Shown: positions 35,253 to 44,484 of the stretch, one piece after another
Numbering within the stretch: the stretch's first letter is position 1
Layout of the letters: the number at the start of each line of letters is the position of its first letter
NCBI GenBank assembly: GCA_028277645.1
Contig: JANQFV010000023.1
Location: 42,214-106,213, forward strand
Direction: 5' to 3'
Origin: Phycisphaerae bacterium
GTDB taxonomy: Bacteria; Planctomycetota; Phycisphaerae; UBA1845; Fen-1342
Length of the DNA stretch: 64,000 nt
Made by a program: the position numbers and the translations under genes
Notes under the pieces: generated by a model
Seen by the model: only the letters and a program-made list of their open reading frames with translations
What the model was told of the DNA's origin: nothing
Databases searched by the model: none

Positions 35253-37682
35253 ATGACTACCGCAATGCAACGTACCCTGACGCTAGTGGCGTTCTGCGCC
35301 GCCTTCACCGCGGCCGCATTCGCCGCCGACGCACCGACCTATCAAGCGCCGCCCGACAAAATTGCGGCGATCGTCGATGCACCGCCCACACCCGCTGCCT
35401 TCCTCAGCCCTGACAACAAGTGGTTCCTCATCCTGGGCCAGCCCAACCTCCCGCCGATCGAAGAGCTCGCGGCCCCCGAGGTCAAGGTGGCCGGCGTTCG
35501 CATAAATCCACGCAACAACGGCCCCAGCCGCGGTGGGTTCTTCAACAGCCTGACGCTCAAGAACGTCGCGACCGGCGCCGAACGTGAGATCACTGGTCTA
35601 CCCGCCGACCCGCGCATGGGCTCGCTGAGCTGGTCGCCGGACTCGCAGCGCATCGCATTCCGCGTGTCATTCGACGACCACATCGAACTGTGGACTGCGG
35701 ATGTCGAATCCGCGCGGGCGAAGAAGCTCGCCGGCAATCTCAACATGGCCAGCGGTCGGGCGTTCGAGTGGCTGTCCGACAGTGAGACGCTCGTTGGACG
35801 CTTCATCGTGGACGGTCGCGGCGATGCTCCCGCCGAGCCAACCGTGCCCGCCGGTCCGGTGATCGAGGAAAACCTCGGCCGCGTCGCGCCGGCGCGCACG
35901 TACCAGGACCTGCTGGAGAACCCGCACGACGAGGCACTGTTCGACTATTACCTCACGGCGCAGGTGCAGCGCATCAGCCTCGACGGATCGACAATGAAGC
36001 TCGGCGAGCCCGGCATCATCGTCCGCGCCGATCCGTCGCCCGACGGCCGCTACCTGCTCGTCGAACGCATTCACCGGCCCTACTCCTACCTTGTGCCAAT
36101 GGGTCGCTTCCCGCGCGATTTCGAGATCTGGGACCTGAACGGCAAGCTGGTGAAGCAGCTCGCGCAGATTCCGCTCGCCGAGGAGATTCCGATCGCGTTC
36201 GCCGCCGTGCGCACCGGACCGCGTTCAATCAACTGGCGCTCGGACGCGCCAGCGACGGTCTACTGGGTCGAGGCACAGGACAAAGGCGATCCGCGCAACG
36301 AAGTGGACGTTCGCGACACGGTGTTCACGCTCGCCGCGCCGTTCGACGAGCAACCCGCCGAACTGGCGGACCTGGCCCTGCGCTACGGCGGCGTCACCTG
36401 GGGCAGCGACGACCTCGCTCTCGTCAGCGAGTGGTGGTGGCAAACCCGCAAGGCTCGCCAGTGGATGGTCAAGCCGGGCGATCCTGCCGCCGAGCCGCAG
36501 ATCCTGATCGACCGCTCGTTCGAAGACCGCTACAACGATCCTGGCTCGCCGGTCATGACGGACACGGAATGGGGCACGTACGTCCTGCTGACAGACGACG
36601 GCGGCAAGTCGCTCTACATGAGCGGGTCCGGCGCATCGCCCGAGGGTGATCGTCCCTTCCTCGACAAACTCGATCTCGCGACGAAGGAAACCGAGCGTCT
36701 CTGGCAATCCGAAGCCCCGCACTACGAGTACTTCGTTGACTTCCTCGATATGGACGCCGGAACGGTCGTCACCCGCCGCGAGTCGATCGATGAGCCGCCG
36801 AACTACTTCGTGCGTCACCTCGACGGCGGCGAGCTCAGCCAGATCACGCACTTTCCACATCCGACGCCGGAGCTGAAAGGCGTGCAGAAAGAGCTGATCC
36901 GCTATGAGCGCTCCGACGGCGTGACGATGACCGCAACGCTCTACCTGCCGCCGGGCTATGACGCCGAGCGCGACGGCCCGCTGCCGATGCTGATGTGGGC
37001 CTATCCGCAGGAGTTCAAGAGCGCCGACGCGGCGGGCCAGGTCACCGACTCGCCCTACCGTTTCGTGCGGATCGGGTGGTACTCGCCGATGTTGTGGCTG
37101 GTACACGGCTACGCGGTGCTCGACGATCCGACGATGCCGATCGTCGCGGAGAATCCCGAAGACGAGCCGAACGACCGCTTCCTCGAGCAGCTTCGCGCCA
37201 GTGCGCAGGCCGCCGTCGACGAGGTCGTCCGCCGCGGCGTCGCCGATCCGCAGCGCATCGCGATCGGCGGACACTCGTACGGCGCGTTCATGACGGCGAA
37301 CCTGTTGGCCCACACCGACCTGTTCCGCACGGGCATCGCGCGCAGTGGCGCGTACAACCGCACGCTGACGCCGTTCGGATTTCAGTCGGAGGAACGGAGC
37401 TTGTGGGAGGCGCCGGATGTGTACTTCACGATGTCACCGTTCATGCACGCCGACAAGGTGAACGAGCCGATCCTGCTGATCCACGGCGAGGCCGACAACA
37501 ACACCGGCACGTATCCGATGCAGAGCGAGCGCTACTACAACGCGCTGAAGGGTCACGGCGCCGTCGCGCGCCTGGTGATGCTGCCGCACGAAAGCCATGG
37601 CTACCGCGCCCGCGAGTCGGTCATGCACATGCTGTGGGAAATGACGACGTGGATGGATGAGTACGTGAAGAACGCCGAGTAG
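35253..37682 (+). CDS. exported S9-family prolyl-oligopeptidase-like peptidase
   Basis: A 809-residue serine peptidase with a signal peptide (LTLVAFCAAFTAAAFAA). The N-terminal part is a propeller with repeated strands; the C-terminal part is an alpha/beta-hydrolase domain with the catalytic triad Ser675 in GGHSYG, Asp748 in HGEADNN and His782 in PHESHGY. The sequence resembles glutamyl/acylaminoacyl peptidases of the S9C type. It should hydrolyse short peptides outside the cytoplasm. The ATG at 35253 has AAGGAG upstream; an in-frame extension from 35184 reads through the repeat and is unlikely. Confidence 0.92.
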   Translation: MTTAMQRTLTLVAFCAAFTAAAFAADAPTYQAPPDKIAAIVDAPPTPAAFLSPDNKWFLILGQPNLPPIEELAAPEVKVAGVRINPRNNGPSRGGFFNSLTLKNVATGAEREITGLPADPRMGSLSWSPDSQRIAFRVSFDDHIELWTADVESARAKKLAGNLNMASGRAFEWLSDSETLVGRFIVDGRGDAPAEPTVPAGPVIEENLGRVAPARTYQDLLENPHDEALFDYYLTAQVQRISLDGSTMKLGEPGIIVRADPSPDGRYLLVERIHRPYSYLVPMGRFPRDFEIWDLNGKLVKQLAQIPLAEEIPIAFAAVRTGPRSINWRSDAPATVYWVEAQDKGDPRNEVDVRDTVFTLAAPFDEQPAELADLALRYGGVTWGSDDLALVSEWWWQTRKARQWMVKPGDPAAEPQILIDRSFEDRYNDPGSPVMTDTEWGTYVLLTDDGGKSLYMSGSGASPEGDRPFLDKLDLATKETERLWQSEAPHYEYFVDFLDMDAGTVVTRRESIDEPPNYFVRHLDGGELSQITHFPHPTPELKGVQKELIRYERSDGVTMTATLYLPPGYDAERDGPLPMLMWAYPQEFKSADAAGQVTDSPYRFVRIGWYSPMLWLVHGYAVLDDPTMPIVAENPEDEPNDRFLEQLRASAQAAVDEVVRRGVADPQRIAIGGHSYGAFMTANLLAHTDLFRTGIARSGAYNRTLTPFGFQSEERSLWEAPDVYFTMSPFMHADKVNEPILLIHGEADNNTGTYPMQSERYYNALKGHGAVARLVMLPHESHGYRARESVMHMLWEMTTWMDEYVKNAE

Positions 37683-37700
37683 GGCGGGCTCGACCCGCTG

Positions 37701-37736
37701 CCCTCCTCCCTTCGAGGGACGGGCCAGGGAAGGGTA
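37701..37736. repeat. family C hairpin, copy 1
   Basis: A CCTCCTCCCTTCGAGGGACGG-like imperfect inverted repeat, with a second copy at 55706-55744. The palindromic CCTCCC...GGGAGG core is common in planctomycete-like intergenic DNA. Confidence 0.55.
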
Positions 37737-37746
37737 CGTGGTCACG

Positions 37747-37869
37747 CGCTGGCGCTTCGTGCGATGATTCTCGATCCGTTGATCCCCTGATCCCTCGATC
37801 ACTTCGCGGATATTCGCTTGCGCTTCGTGCTCTGATTTTGGGACACTCGCTAGCGCTTCGTGCTCCGAT
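37747..37869. repeat. threefold degenerate direct repeat
   Basis: A 22-base unit CGCTxGCGCTTCGTGC(TC)xGAT is found three times, at about 37747, 37815 and 37848, in the gap between the S9 peptidase and the convergent FAD oxidoreductase. Two short GGCATTTCGGCGT units follow to 37930. No gene is visible here. Confidence 0.6.
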
Positions 37870-37931
37870 CGGTCGGCGGCGGCGTCTCCGGCTTTGGGCT
37901 TTGGCATTTCGGCGTCTCGGCATTTCGGCGT

Positions 37932-39494
37932 TTAGCGTTCCGCCCAGCTCAGGACTTGTCCTGCCGTGCGAAGGCGTTCGGCAAGGCGAGCGTAGTCCAC
38001 ATCCTGCACACTTACGCCGGCTTCGAGTGCGAGGTCGGCGGCCGCGGCGGCGGACTCACCTAGCACCATGAACACCGGCTCCATACGGATCGAACCGTAG
38101 GCGATGTGCGATGCGGACAGGCACACCGGGACGAGCAGGTTCGTACACTCGGTGCGCTGCGGCACGATCGCGCGATAGGCGATCGGATAGGGTGAGAATC
38201 CGCCGACTTGCACGTCGCCTTCGTTGCGGACATGGCCGTTCGCGTCGACGTAGCGCTGCACGTTGTGCGAGTCCATCGTGTACGCTGCCAGACCGATCGG
38301 ATCGGCGGCGTGCCGGCGACCCTGGCAGTCGTGCTGCGTCATGACGTACTCGCCGACCATCCGGCAGGCCTCACGGATGTAGAGCTGATACGGCCAGTTG
38401 TCGTTGTCGGTGAACTCGTCGCGGGCCAGGGCCCACGTCTGGAAGATCTCACGCACGTCGGCCGGCACGCGCGGGTGGTTTGCGAGCGTCCACATCAGCC
38501 CCTGCTGATACGACTTGTGCGCGGCGATGATGCGCTCGCGCGTAGCGTAGTCCGCCTCCGGATAGGCGTAGTTCATCCCGATGAAGTCGGTCGAGACCGC
38601 GTGGTTGTTGTTGGTGTCTGTTTTGCGGTTCGGCATCATCACGCCGTACCAGGGCACGCGCTCGTCGCCGGCGTCGAAGTTGCGCAGGAGCAGTTCGTAC
38701 TGCTGCGGGTCATAACCGTCGGGCTTGGCCCACGGCCGGCGATTGGCAGCGACGTCGGTCGTACACATGCGGAAGCAGTACGCCTGGACGCGTTGATCGC
38801 CCGAGCCCTCCTCGCCCGGCCCAGCGGCGTCGATGCCGGGCAGCAGGCCACTGCTCGGATCGCCGGGCACGATGTAGGGATCAACGTCCTTGATGAACTG
38901 ATGGTGCGTGGCGTTGTGCGTCTGCACGCCGTTGAGCGTCTCGTCGTACTGCGCGTTGCCCTCGCGACCGACGGTGTATGTGACGCCGGCGCCGGCCATC
39001 AGATCGCCTTCGTACGTGGCGTCGATGAAGACACCGCCGCGGTAAAGTCGGCCCGACTCCATCCGGATGGCGTTGATGCGCTGCCCCGCCATGCGAACCC
39101 CGCGCCGTCGACCGAGCCGTTCGCCCAGCACGATTTGCACGTCCGTCTCGGCGAACATCTCGGCGTACACCGCTTCGGCCACGTGCGGTTCGAAGCGCCA
39201 CGCTTCGTCCTGATCGTACTTCCGACCGACACGCTGGTAGAACTCGCGCGCCATGCCACCAATCGCGGCCTTGTTGCCGATGTCCGTCGCCCCGAGACCG
39301 GAGACGGTCATGCCGCCGAGGTGCCGACTGGGCTCGATCAGTACGACGGATCGACCGAGCCGCGCGGCCTTGGTGGCTGCAATCACGCCGCTCGATGTAC
39401 CGCCGTAGATGACTACGTCGAAGCGCCCACCATCGGCGTAACAGCCGAGCATAGCCGACGCCAATAGCGCGACGGACGCGCATTTCCAACTCAT
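37932..39494 (-). CDS. exported FAD-dependent oxidoreductase
   Basis: A 520-residue protein with an N-terminal hydrophobic segment ending in LASAMLGCYA (possible signal peptide or lipobox). The FAD-binding Rossmann motif is VVIYGGTSSGVIAATKAARLG (about 27-47), followed by GGMTVSGLGATDIG, IDATYEGDLMAGAGVTYTVGREG and RYVDANGH. It matches the pattern of the FAD-dependent oxidoreductases of the xanthan-lyase-associated type (FAD_oxidored family), which are frequent in planctomycetes and presumed to act on exported polysaccharide. The start ATG at 39494 has GAGGAG upstream. It converges with the S9 peptidase gene; the substrate is unknown. Confidence 0.85.
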   Translation of the reverse strand: MSWKCASVALLASAMLGCYADGGRFDVVIYGGTSSGVIAATKAARLGRSVVLIEPSRHLGGMTVSGLGATDIGNKAAIGGMAREFYQRVGRKYDQDEAWRFEPHVAEAVYAEMFAETDVQIVLGERLGRRRGVRMAGQRINAIRMESGRLYRGGVFIDATYEGDLMAGAGVTYTVGREGNAQYDETLNGVQTHNATHHQFIKDVDPYIVPGDPSSGLLPGIDAAGPGEEGSGDQRVQAYCFRMCTTDVAANRRPWAKPDGYDPQQYELLLRNFDAGDERVPWYGVMMPNRKTDTNNNHAVSTDFIGMNYAYPEADYATRERIIAAHKSYQQGLMWTLANHPRVPADVREIFQTWALARDEFTDNDNWPYQLYIREACRMVGEYVMTQHDCQGRRHAADPIGLAAYTMDSHNVQRYVDANGHVRNEGDVQVGGFSPYPIAYRAIVPQRTECTNLLVPVCLSASHIAYGSIRMEPVFMVLGESAAAAADLALEAGVSVQDVDYARLAERLRTAGQVLSWAER

Positions 39495-39548
39495 ACGGTG
39501 GTCTCCTCGTGCAACGGTTTGCGGTTGCCGGCGTGCAGTGACGCGTCC

Positions 39549-40742
39549 CTACGGCTCGTTCGGCCCATTGGGATCGTTAGGACCGTTGGGATCGTTAGCA
39601 TCCATCCAATCCGACCACTCCCCCTCCGCCGACTCGTCGAACCAGCCCTGCCGAATGGCCCATACGTTGCTGAAATCGCCCGCCGCCAGGTCCTGCTCGC
39701 GAATCCAGTAGTACAGCCGATCGCCGCCGACCGTCAGGTATGCGGACATGTCCTCGGACAAGTCGGCAGCGGTCTCCAGGGCACGCAGTTCGACCTGGAA
39801 CAGCAGCACCCAGTCTTCCGCCCGTCGGTCGTATTTCTGGTACTCGGGCGAATCGAGGTCCATCTCGGGTGTGATCGTCTTTCCATCCGCAATCATGGCA
39901 CACACCTTGCGCATCGGGCCGGCGAGGTTCTGCGGATGTCCGAGCAGATGGTGCCAGCCGACCTCCGCGACCCGCCCCGACAACGCTTCAGACACGTCGT
40001 AGAACCCGTACATGTTCGTGTCACGATAGAGCTGCGGCTCTTCATCCGGCGACGGCAACGTCCACTCGTGCCAGTAACGCACGCGGCACGGGGGATAGAG
40101 CTCGTCGATTTCGCCCGGCGGCTCGGCCCGCTCCAGGTCGCTCGCCCGGCCTTCGAAATGAACAACCTGCCATCCGCCACGGTCCTCGGGCAAAAGTCCC
40201 AACGGCGGTTTCTCGAGCGTGGCGGCGTAGAAGAAGCACAGCCAGCCGGAGTCGGGCAACTGGCCCTCTTCGTCATGTTCGGCGATGTCGGACAGTTGGA
40301 GCTGCGCAACCAGCGAGAGCGGCTCGCCGTTGAACTCAGGCCATGCGAAGTCGGCCGGCACGTCTGGGACTCCGCCCATGCGCGACGCGCCGGGCGACAA
40401 CTCCTTCGTCTCGAACACGGGAACGGCCGACGCGCGAATCGACCGCTCGACGCGTTCCTGAAAGCGATTGTCGTGCGTGGTCAGCAGCGACATCCCGATC
40501 ACGGCCACTGCGTCCTCACGGGGAATCGGCGGCGGCGGCTTGGGTGGATCGGGCGGCTGAAGGTTGGGATTGGCCGTCGGGCCGCCCGTCGCGGCCGAGA
40601 CCGTCTTGGCCGTCTGCGTGAACCTCAGCCAGGCTGACTTCCAGGGTCGCTCGTAGGTGATCTCGGCGGAACTGCCCCACCAGACAAGCCCGATGTACAC
40701 GGCCACCGCGACGCCCCAGCAGATCAGGTTCTTAGGAGTCAC
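39549..40742 (-). CDS. DUF1963 (YwqG-like) protein with membrane anchor
   Basis: A 397-residue protein. One N-terminal transmembrane helix (LICWGVAVAVYIGLVWW, about 6-22), a Pro-rich linker, then a DUF1963 domain: SRMGGVPDVPADFAWP, LSLVAQLQLSDI, LPDSGWLCFFY, and a later GHPQNLAG. DUF1963 proteins have no established function. The C-terminus ends in a repeat DPNGPNDPNGPNEP, so the last residues are three near-identical hexapeptides. The start is a GTG at 40742, with GAGG six bases upstream. It is followed by the FAD oxidoreductase in the same direction after 54 bases. Confidence 0.75.
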   Translation of the reverse strand: MTPKNLICWGVAVAVYIGLVWWGSSAEITYERPWKSAWLRFTQTAKTVSAATGGPTANPNLQPPDPPKPPPPIPREDAVAVIGMSLLTTHDNRFQERVERSIRASAVPVFETKELSPGASRMGGVPDVPADFAWPEFNGEPLSLVAQLQLSDIAEHDEEGQLPDSGWLCFFYAATLEKPPLGLLPEDRGGWQVVHFEGRASDLERAEPPGEIDELYPPCRVRYWHEWTLPSPDEEPQLYRDTNMYGFYDVSEALSGRVAEVGWHHLLGHPQNLAGPMRKVCAMIADGKTITPEMDLDSPEYQKYDRRAEDWVLLFQVELRALETAADLSEDMSAYLTVGGDRLYYWIREQDLAAGDFSNVWAIRQGWFDESAEGEWSDWMDANDPNGPNDPNGPNEP

Positions 40743-40795
40743 GCAGCACCTCGTTCATTAGCGTGCCGAAACAAGCGGCGGCAGTCGCCCGCGAA

Positions 40796-42010
40796 TCAGC
40801 CCCAGGACCAAGCCAAACGGTTCTTGAAATGGCTGTAGTAGTAGCCAATCGCGCGTAGCGCGGCGATGTCGAAGAAGAGTGTAATGCCGGCGAACACGGC
40901 CGGTAACAGGAACAGCGCCATCCAGTCGTCCTGCCAGTTCGTGTTCTCGTCTGCCTGGGTCATCGCGACGATCGTGACGCCGATTCGCGCGCCAAAGGTT
41001 ACATACACGGCGACGACGGCGAGCAGATACGCCGGTAGCGACTTGATGATGCTCGCGCCGATGAGATCCAGCCGGAACAGCGCCGCGATGCTACTACCGC
41101 AGGACACAATCAGCACGGCCATCGGCCAGATCAGCATTCCTGCCGCAGCCAGGACGATGAGTACGATGATTGACTCCATGCCCGGCACTGGAATCATCGC
41201 ATTGCTTGGACTGTCGATGGCAGCACGGATCAAACGCCGTGTCAGGATCGTCAGGTATATCAACACGGGCAAGAGTGCAAAGACGTATGTGGCCAGCATT
41301 TGCAGCATGGGTATGAGGACGCCGTCCCAGAAGTCGTTTTCCGCAACGACGCCCGGAATCTCGTCTTCTTCGCCGGCCGCGGACGCAACGACGTTCATCT
41401 GGAAGGCGAGATACCAACCTGTGATGATCAAGATGCCAACGCCCACGAACGGGATGAACAAACCCATCGAGACCGACCACGCCGTCAGCATCACTTCGCG
41501 AGCAGCGAGCAGGATCCAAACGATCATGAACTTCACAATGTTGCTGGGGTTCTTGAGGAATGCCGCGCCCTGAGCGACGGCAGCCACGTACTTAGCGTAA
41601 ACCAGCGCTCCGCGACCGCGCGATGCTGTGAGTGGTCCCGCCGGTCCGCGCGGCGGTTGGGGCACGGCGGCGGCGGCGTCTTCGGTGGTGTACGACGTGC
41701 CATCGTTTTCGAGGTCCGAATCCTGTAGACCCGCGACAGCCTCGCCGCCGGCGAGGGCACCGAGATCGTCCAGCGATAGTCCGGAATCCGCGGGGGAGGG
41801 CGCGACGGGAGTGGGCTCGGGGCGCGGCGAGCGTTTGCGCTTGGACCGCGCCGCTGTCGCAGGAGCCGGCCGCGGCTTCGCCGCAGCCGACGCCCGCTGC
41901 GGAATGCGGAACGCATCGCCACACTTCTTACACTTCGTGCGCTTACCGGCAGCCGCGTCCGGTACACGGTAGCGCGCTTTGCAATGTGGACATGCAGTCG
42001 CGATCGGCAT
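40796..42010 (-). CDS. MJ0042-type zinc-finger membrane protein
   Basis: A 404-residue protein with an N-terminal MJ0042-type zinc finger, CPHC...CKKC (about 7-31), a Pro/Ala/Ser-rich low-complexity linker (45-75, 125), and five to seven transmembrane segments from about 155 onwards (IVWILLAAREVML, LFIPFVGVGILIITGWYLAFQMN, ISTLVALLPVLIYL). The zinc finger is common in planctomycete membrane proteins and usually acts in protein contacts. Function is unknown. It precedes the DUF1963 gene in the same direction by 53 bases and may share its transcript. The start ATG at 42010 has no clear Shine-Dalgarno site. Confidence 0.75.
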   Translation of the reverse strand: MPIATACPHCKARYRVPDAAAGKRTKCKKCGDAFRIPQRASAAAKPRPAPATAARSKRKRSPRPEPTPVAPSPADSGLSLDDLGALAGGEAVAGLQDSDLENDGTSYTTEDAAAAVPQPPRGPAGPLTASRGRGALVYAKYVAAVAQGAAFLKNPSNIVKFMIVWILLAAREVMLTAWSVSMGLFIPFVGVGILIITGWYLAFQMNVVASAAGEEDEIPGVVAENDFWDGVLIPMLQMLATYVFALLPVLIYLTILTRRLIRAAIDSPSNAMIPVPGMESIIVLIVLAAAGMLIWPMAVLIVSCGSSIAALFRLDLIGASIIKSLPAYLLAVVAVYVTFGARIGVTIVAMTQADENTNWQDDWMALFLLPAVFAGITLFFDIAALRAIGYYYSHFKNRLAWSWG

Positions 42011-42158
42011 GACACGTCACCCGGGGTGGATTCCCTGCTGCGCCACGACGTCCCACTGGCCACGAAAGCCACGCGCGATATTCTCGCCGCGGTCCGCACC
42101 GCTGTCGAGCGCGAATCTACGCGCAGATGCGCAGTGGTCGCGAACCTGTCGAGCGCGG

Positions 42159-42461
42159 TTATTTCGGCCGCTGCCAGCGCTGCACCGTCATGCTTCCGGT
42201 ATCAAACACGACGTACGGACCGTTAGCGCCACGGTCGGAGTAGTACCACGTGGTGGTGACCTGCGTAACCCTGACATCCGCGGGCTCGTCGAGCAGTGAC
42301 AGCACCTGCCGCGGATTGAGGCCGCTCTCCATGTTGTTCCAGCCGATCGTCGTGCCACCCGTGACGCGCGGCTCGGACATTCCGCCACCTGTTTCGCAAC
42401 CGGTCGCGGCGAACAGGATGCCGGCGAGCACCAGCGAGCCCGTCAGGATTCTTGTGGCCAT
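42159..42461 (-). CDS. small BamE/OmlA-like lipoprotein
   Basis: A 100-residue predicted lipoprotein: a hydrophobic signal (LTGSLVLAGILFAATGC) with lipobox ATGC, then a mature part with GLNPRQVLSLLDEPADV and TTTWYYSDRG followed by VVFDTGSMTVQRWQR. The pattern of a GxxxxxQVLxLLGxP-like helix, a WYY strand and a FD strand resembles the SmpA/OmlA (BamE) fold, an outer-membrane protein assembly accessory, but this short protein may be a different relative. The start ATG at 42461 was chosen because a signal peptide begins there; a longer frame from 42578 is likely non-coding and overlaps the Ada gene promoter. Confidence 0.65.
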   Translation of the reverse strand: MATRILTGSLVLAGILFAATGCETGGGMSEPRVTGGTTIGWNNMESGLNPRQVLSLLDEPADVRVTQVTTTWYYSDRGANGPYVVFDTGSMTVQRWQRPK

Positions 42462-42550
42462 GATGGTCTCTTTAGTAGGATCTGGGGCCTCAGCGTACTC
42501 TGGAATCTCGCTTCCGCAAGATCCGGGTGGTTGGGCTTCCACGGGCGTCT

Positions 42551-42556
42551 TACACT
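42551..42556 (+). promoter_or_regulatory. putative -10 of the Ada-like gene
   Basis: TACACT at 42551-42556 lies six bases before the ATG at 42563, with no Shine-Dalgarno between. A TGGTTG (42528-42533) 17 bases upstream is a weak -35 candidate. This arrangement suggests a leaderless mRNA. Confidence 0.45.
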
Positions 42557-42562
42557 CGCACC

Positions 42563-43447
42563 ATGCAAACACGAGCAAAGACTGAGCAACATGCCGGCGA
42601 TTACGAGCGCATCGGAGCCGCGCTGCGGTACCTGCAACGCAACCGGCGGCGTAATGTCCCGCTGCGTGAGATTGCCGACTCCGTCGGGTTGAGCGAGTAT
42701 CACTTCCAGCGGTTGTTCACGCGGTGGACCGGCGTGAGCCCGAAGCGGTTTGCCGGCTACCTGACGCTGGACTACGCCCGCTCATTGCTGCGTGATGCCA
42801 CCAGCGTGCTCGACACCACCTATGCCGCCGGGCTCTCCAGCCCAAGTCGCCTGCACGACCTGTTCGTCACGATCGACGCGGTGACGCCGGGCGAGTTCAA
42901 GTCGGGCGGCCGCGACCTGACGATCGAGTACGGCGATCACCCGTGCCCCTTCGGTCGCTGCCTGCTGGGCGTGACCGAACGCGGCGTGTGCTGGCTGTCG
43001 TTCGCGGACTCTGCCGACCACGCGGACGGGCTCGACCAGCTGCGCGCCACGTGGCCCGCTGCCAATTTGCGGGAGAACACGAGACGCACCACTCGTGTCG
43101 CGCAGCGCATCTTCGCGCCGTCGGGCCGGCGCACCGGGACGCCGTTGTCCGTGCTGGTCGGCGGTACGAACTTCCAACTCAAAGTGTGGGAGGCGCTCCT
43201 GCGGATTCCTCCCGGGCGGCTGGTCACCTACGGCGATGTAGCGACCGCCATCGGGCGCGCCACGTCGGCCCGCGCCGTCGGCAATGCGGTCGGAGCCAAC
43301 CGCGTCTCCTTCCTGATCCCCTGCCATCGCGTGATTCGAAGTATGGGTGTGATCAGTAGTTACCGCTGGGGGCCGGAGCGGAAACGAGCAATCCTCGCCT
43401 GGGAGGCGGCGCGCCACGCCGAACCGCCGGTCGAACAACCCGTATGA
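42563..43447 (+). CDS. Ada-like HTH-methyltransferase (O6-alkylguanine repair)
   Basis: A 294-residue protein with an N-terminal AraC-type HTH (residues about 15-105: ALRYLQRNRRR, SVGLSEYHFQRLFTRWTGVSPKRF) and a C-terminal O6-alkylguanine-DNA alkyltransferase domain with the active-site IPCHRVI (Cys at about 253) and FQLKVWEALLRIPPGRLVTYGDVA. It would remove alkyl groups from guanine onto its own Cys and may regulate its own gene. The zinc-containing N-terminal domain of E. coli Ada is absent. It overlaps eamA by four bases (ATGA), so the two are coupled. Confidence 0.9.
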   Translation: MQTRAKTEQHAGDYERIGAALRYLQRNRRRNVPLREIADSVGLSEYHFQRLFTRWTGVSPKRFAGYLTLDYARSLLRDATSVLDTTYAAGLSSPSRLHDLFVTIDAVTPGEFKSGGRDLTIEYGDHPCPFGRCLLGVTERGVCWLSFADSADHADGLDQLRATWPAANLRENTRRTTRVAQRIFAPSGRRTGTPLSVLVGGTNFQLKVWEALLRIPPGRLVTYGDVATAIGRATSARAVGNAVGANRVSFLIPCHRVIRSMGVISSYRWGPERKRAILAWEAARHAEPPVEQPV

Positions 43448-44472
43448 ACTGCGGCATGAGCAAGTCATTCGAGAATCCGGAGTTTCGTGAACAGCATTCC
43501 GTGCATGGTCCCGCACTACTGACGTTGCTGCTGGCCTTCGCGTGCGTTTACATCATCTGGGGTTCGACGTACCTCGCAATCCGCGTCGCGGTGCAGACGC
43601 TGCCACCCTTGATCATGGCCGGCGTGCGGTTCCTGGTAGCCGGTGCCGTGATGTACACCTGGCTGCGCTACCGTGGTGTGCCGCATCCGACGCGCGTCCA
43701 CTGGCGGTCGGCTCTGATCATCGGCGGCCTGATGCTCTTCGGCGGCAACGGCGCCGTCGTGCTGGCCGAGACGATGATCCACTCCAACATTGCGGCGTTG
43801 CTGGTTGCGACCGTACCGCTTTGGATGGTGTTCCTGAATGCGATACGTCCCGGTGGTCGTTGGCCCAACGTCGCTGATTGCATCGGCTTGCTGGCGGGAT
43901 TTGCCGGCGTGTACGTGCTGCTCGATCCATCCAACGTTCCTGCGGAGGCCACGATCCACCCGGTCGGCGCGGCACTTGTGCTGATCGCATCGCTGCTATG
44001 GGCAATCGGATCGCTCTACTCGCGGCATGCTCCGCTCCCGCAGAGCCGGTCGCTGGCCACTGCGATTCAGATGCTGGCCGGCGGCGCGCTGCTGGTTGTC
44101 GCAGGTGTCGCGCGTGGGGAGTGGGCCACGATGGACCCGCAGACCTTCTCGGTTGCCTCGCTGCTCGCGCTGGCGTACCTGACTGTCTTCGGTTCCATCA
44201 TCGCATTCACGGCATACATGTGGCTGCTGCACGTCACCACGCCAGCGCGGGTCGGCACGTATGCGTACGTGAACCCCGTCGTGGCAGTTGTCCTGGGCTG
44301 GTCGATTCTGAGTGAGCCGGTGCCACCCGCGACCATCGCCGCCATGACGCTGATCGTCATCGCGGTTGCGTTGATCACGACGTACGGCCGGCGGGAGCGG
44401 CGAATCGTGCAGCCGAAGTCGCCCAAAATCCCCGTCGAGTCGTTACCCTGCGCGGCCGCGACGCGTGAGTGA
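43444..44472 (+). CDS. EamA/DMT-family transporter
   Basis: A 342-residue drug/metabolite transporter with ten transmembrane helices arranged as two EamA repeats. The first repeat begins YIIWGSTYLAIRVAV, and the second carries LWAIGSLYSRHAP and LTVFGSIIAFTAYMWLL. Such proteins export metabolites such as amino acids, purines or toxic compounds; the substrate is unknown. The start ATG at 43444 overlaps the stop of the Ada-like gene (ATGA), showing coupled expression. A downstream ATG at 43456 is an alternative. It ends close to the convergent CorC gene. Confidence 0.88.
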   Translation: MNCGMSKSFENPEFREQHSVHGPALLTLLLAFACVYIIWGSTYLAIRVAVQTLPPLIMAGVRFLVAGAVMYTWLRYRGVPHPTRVHWRSALIIGGLMLFGGNGAVVLAETMIHSNIAALLVATVPLWMVFLNAIRPGGRWPNVADCIGLLAGFAGVYVLLDPSNVPAEATIHPVGAALVLIASLLWAIGSLYSRHAPLPQSRSLATAIQMLAGGALLVVAGVARGEWATMDPQTFSVASLLALAYLTVFGSIIAFTAYMWLLHVTTPARVGTYAYVNPVVAVVLGWSILSEPVPPATIAAMTLIVIAVALITTYGRRERRIVQPKSPKIPVESLPCAAATRE

Positions 44473-44484
44473 GCAGGGACGTCG

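Noticed and set aside
36225..37313. A 362-residue minus-strand open frame inside the S9 peptidase gene
   Set aside because: The plus strand has the complete catalytic triad; the antisense product has no recognisable features.
38208..39467. A 419-residue plus-strand open frame opposite the FAD oxidoreductase
   Set aside because: Val/His/Arg-rich mirror of the real gene; the minus strand has FAD-binding motifs and a ribosome site.
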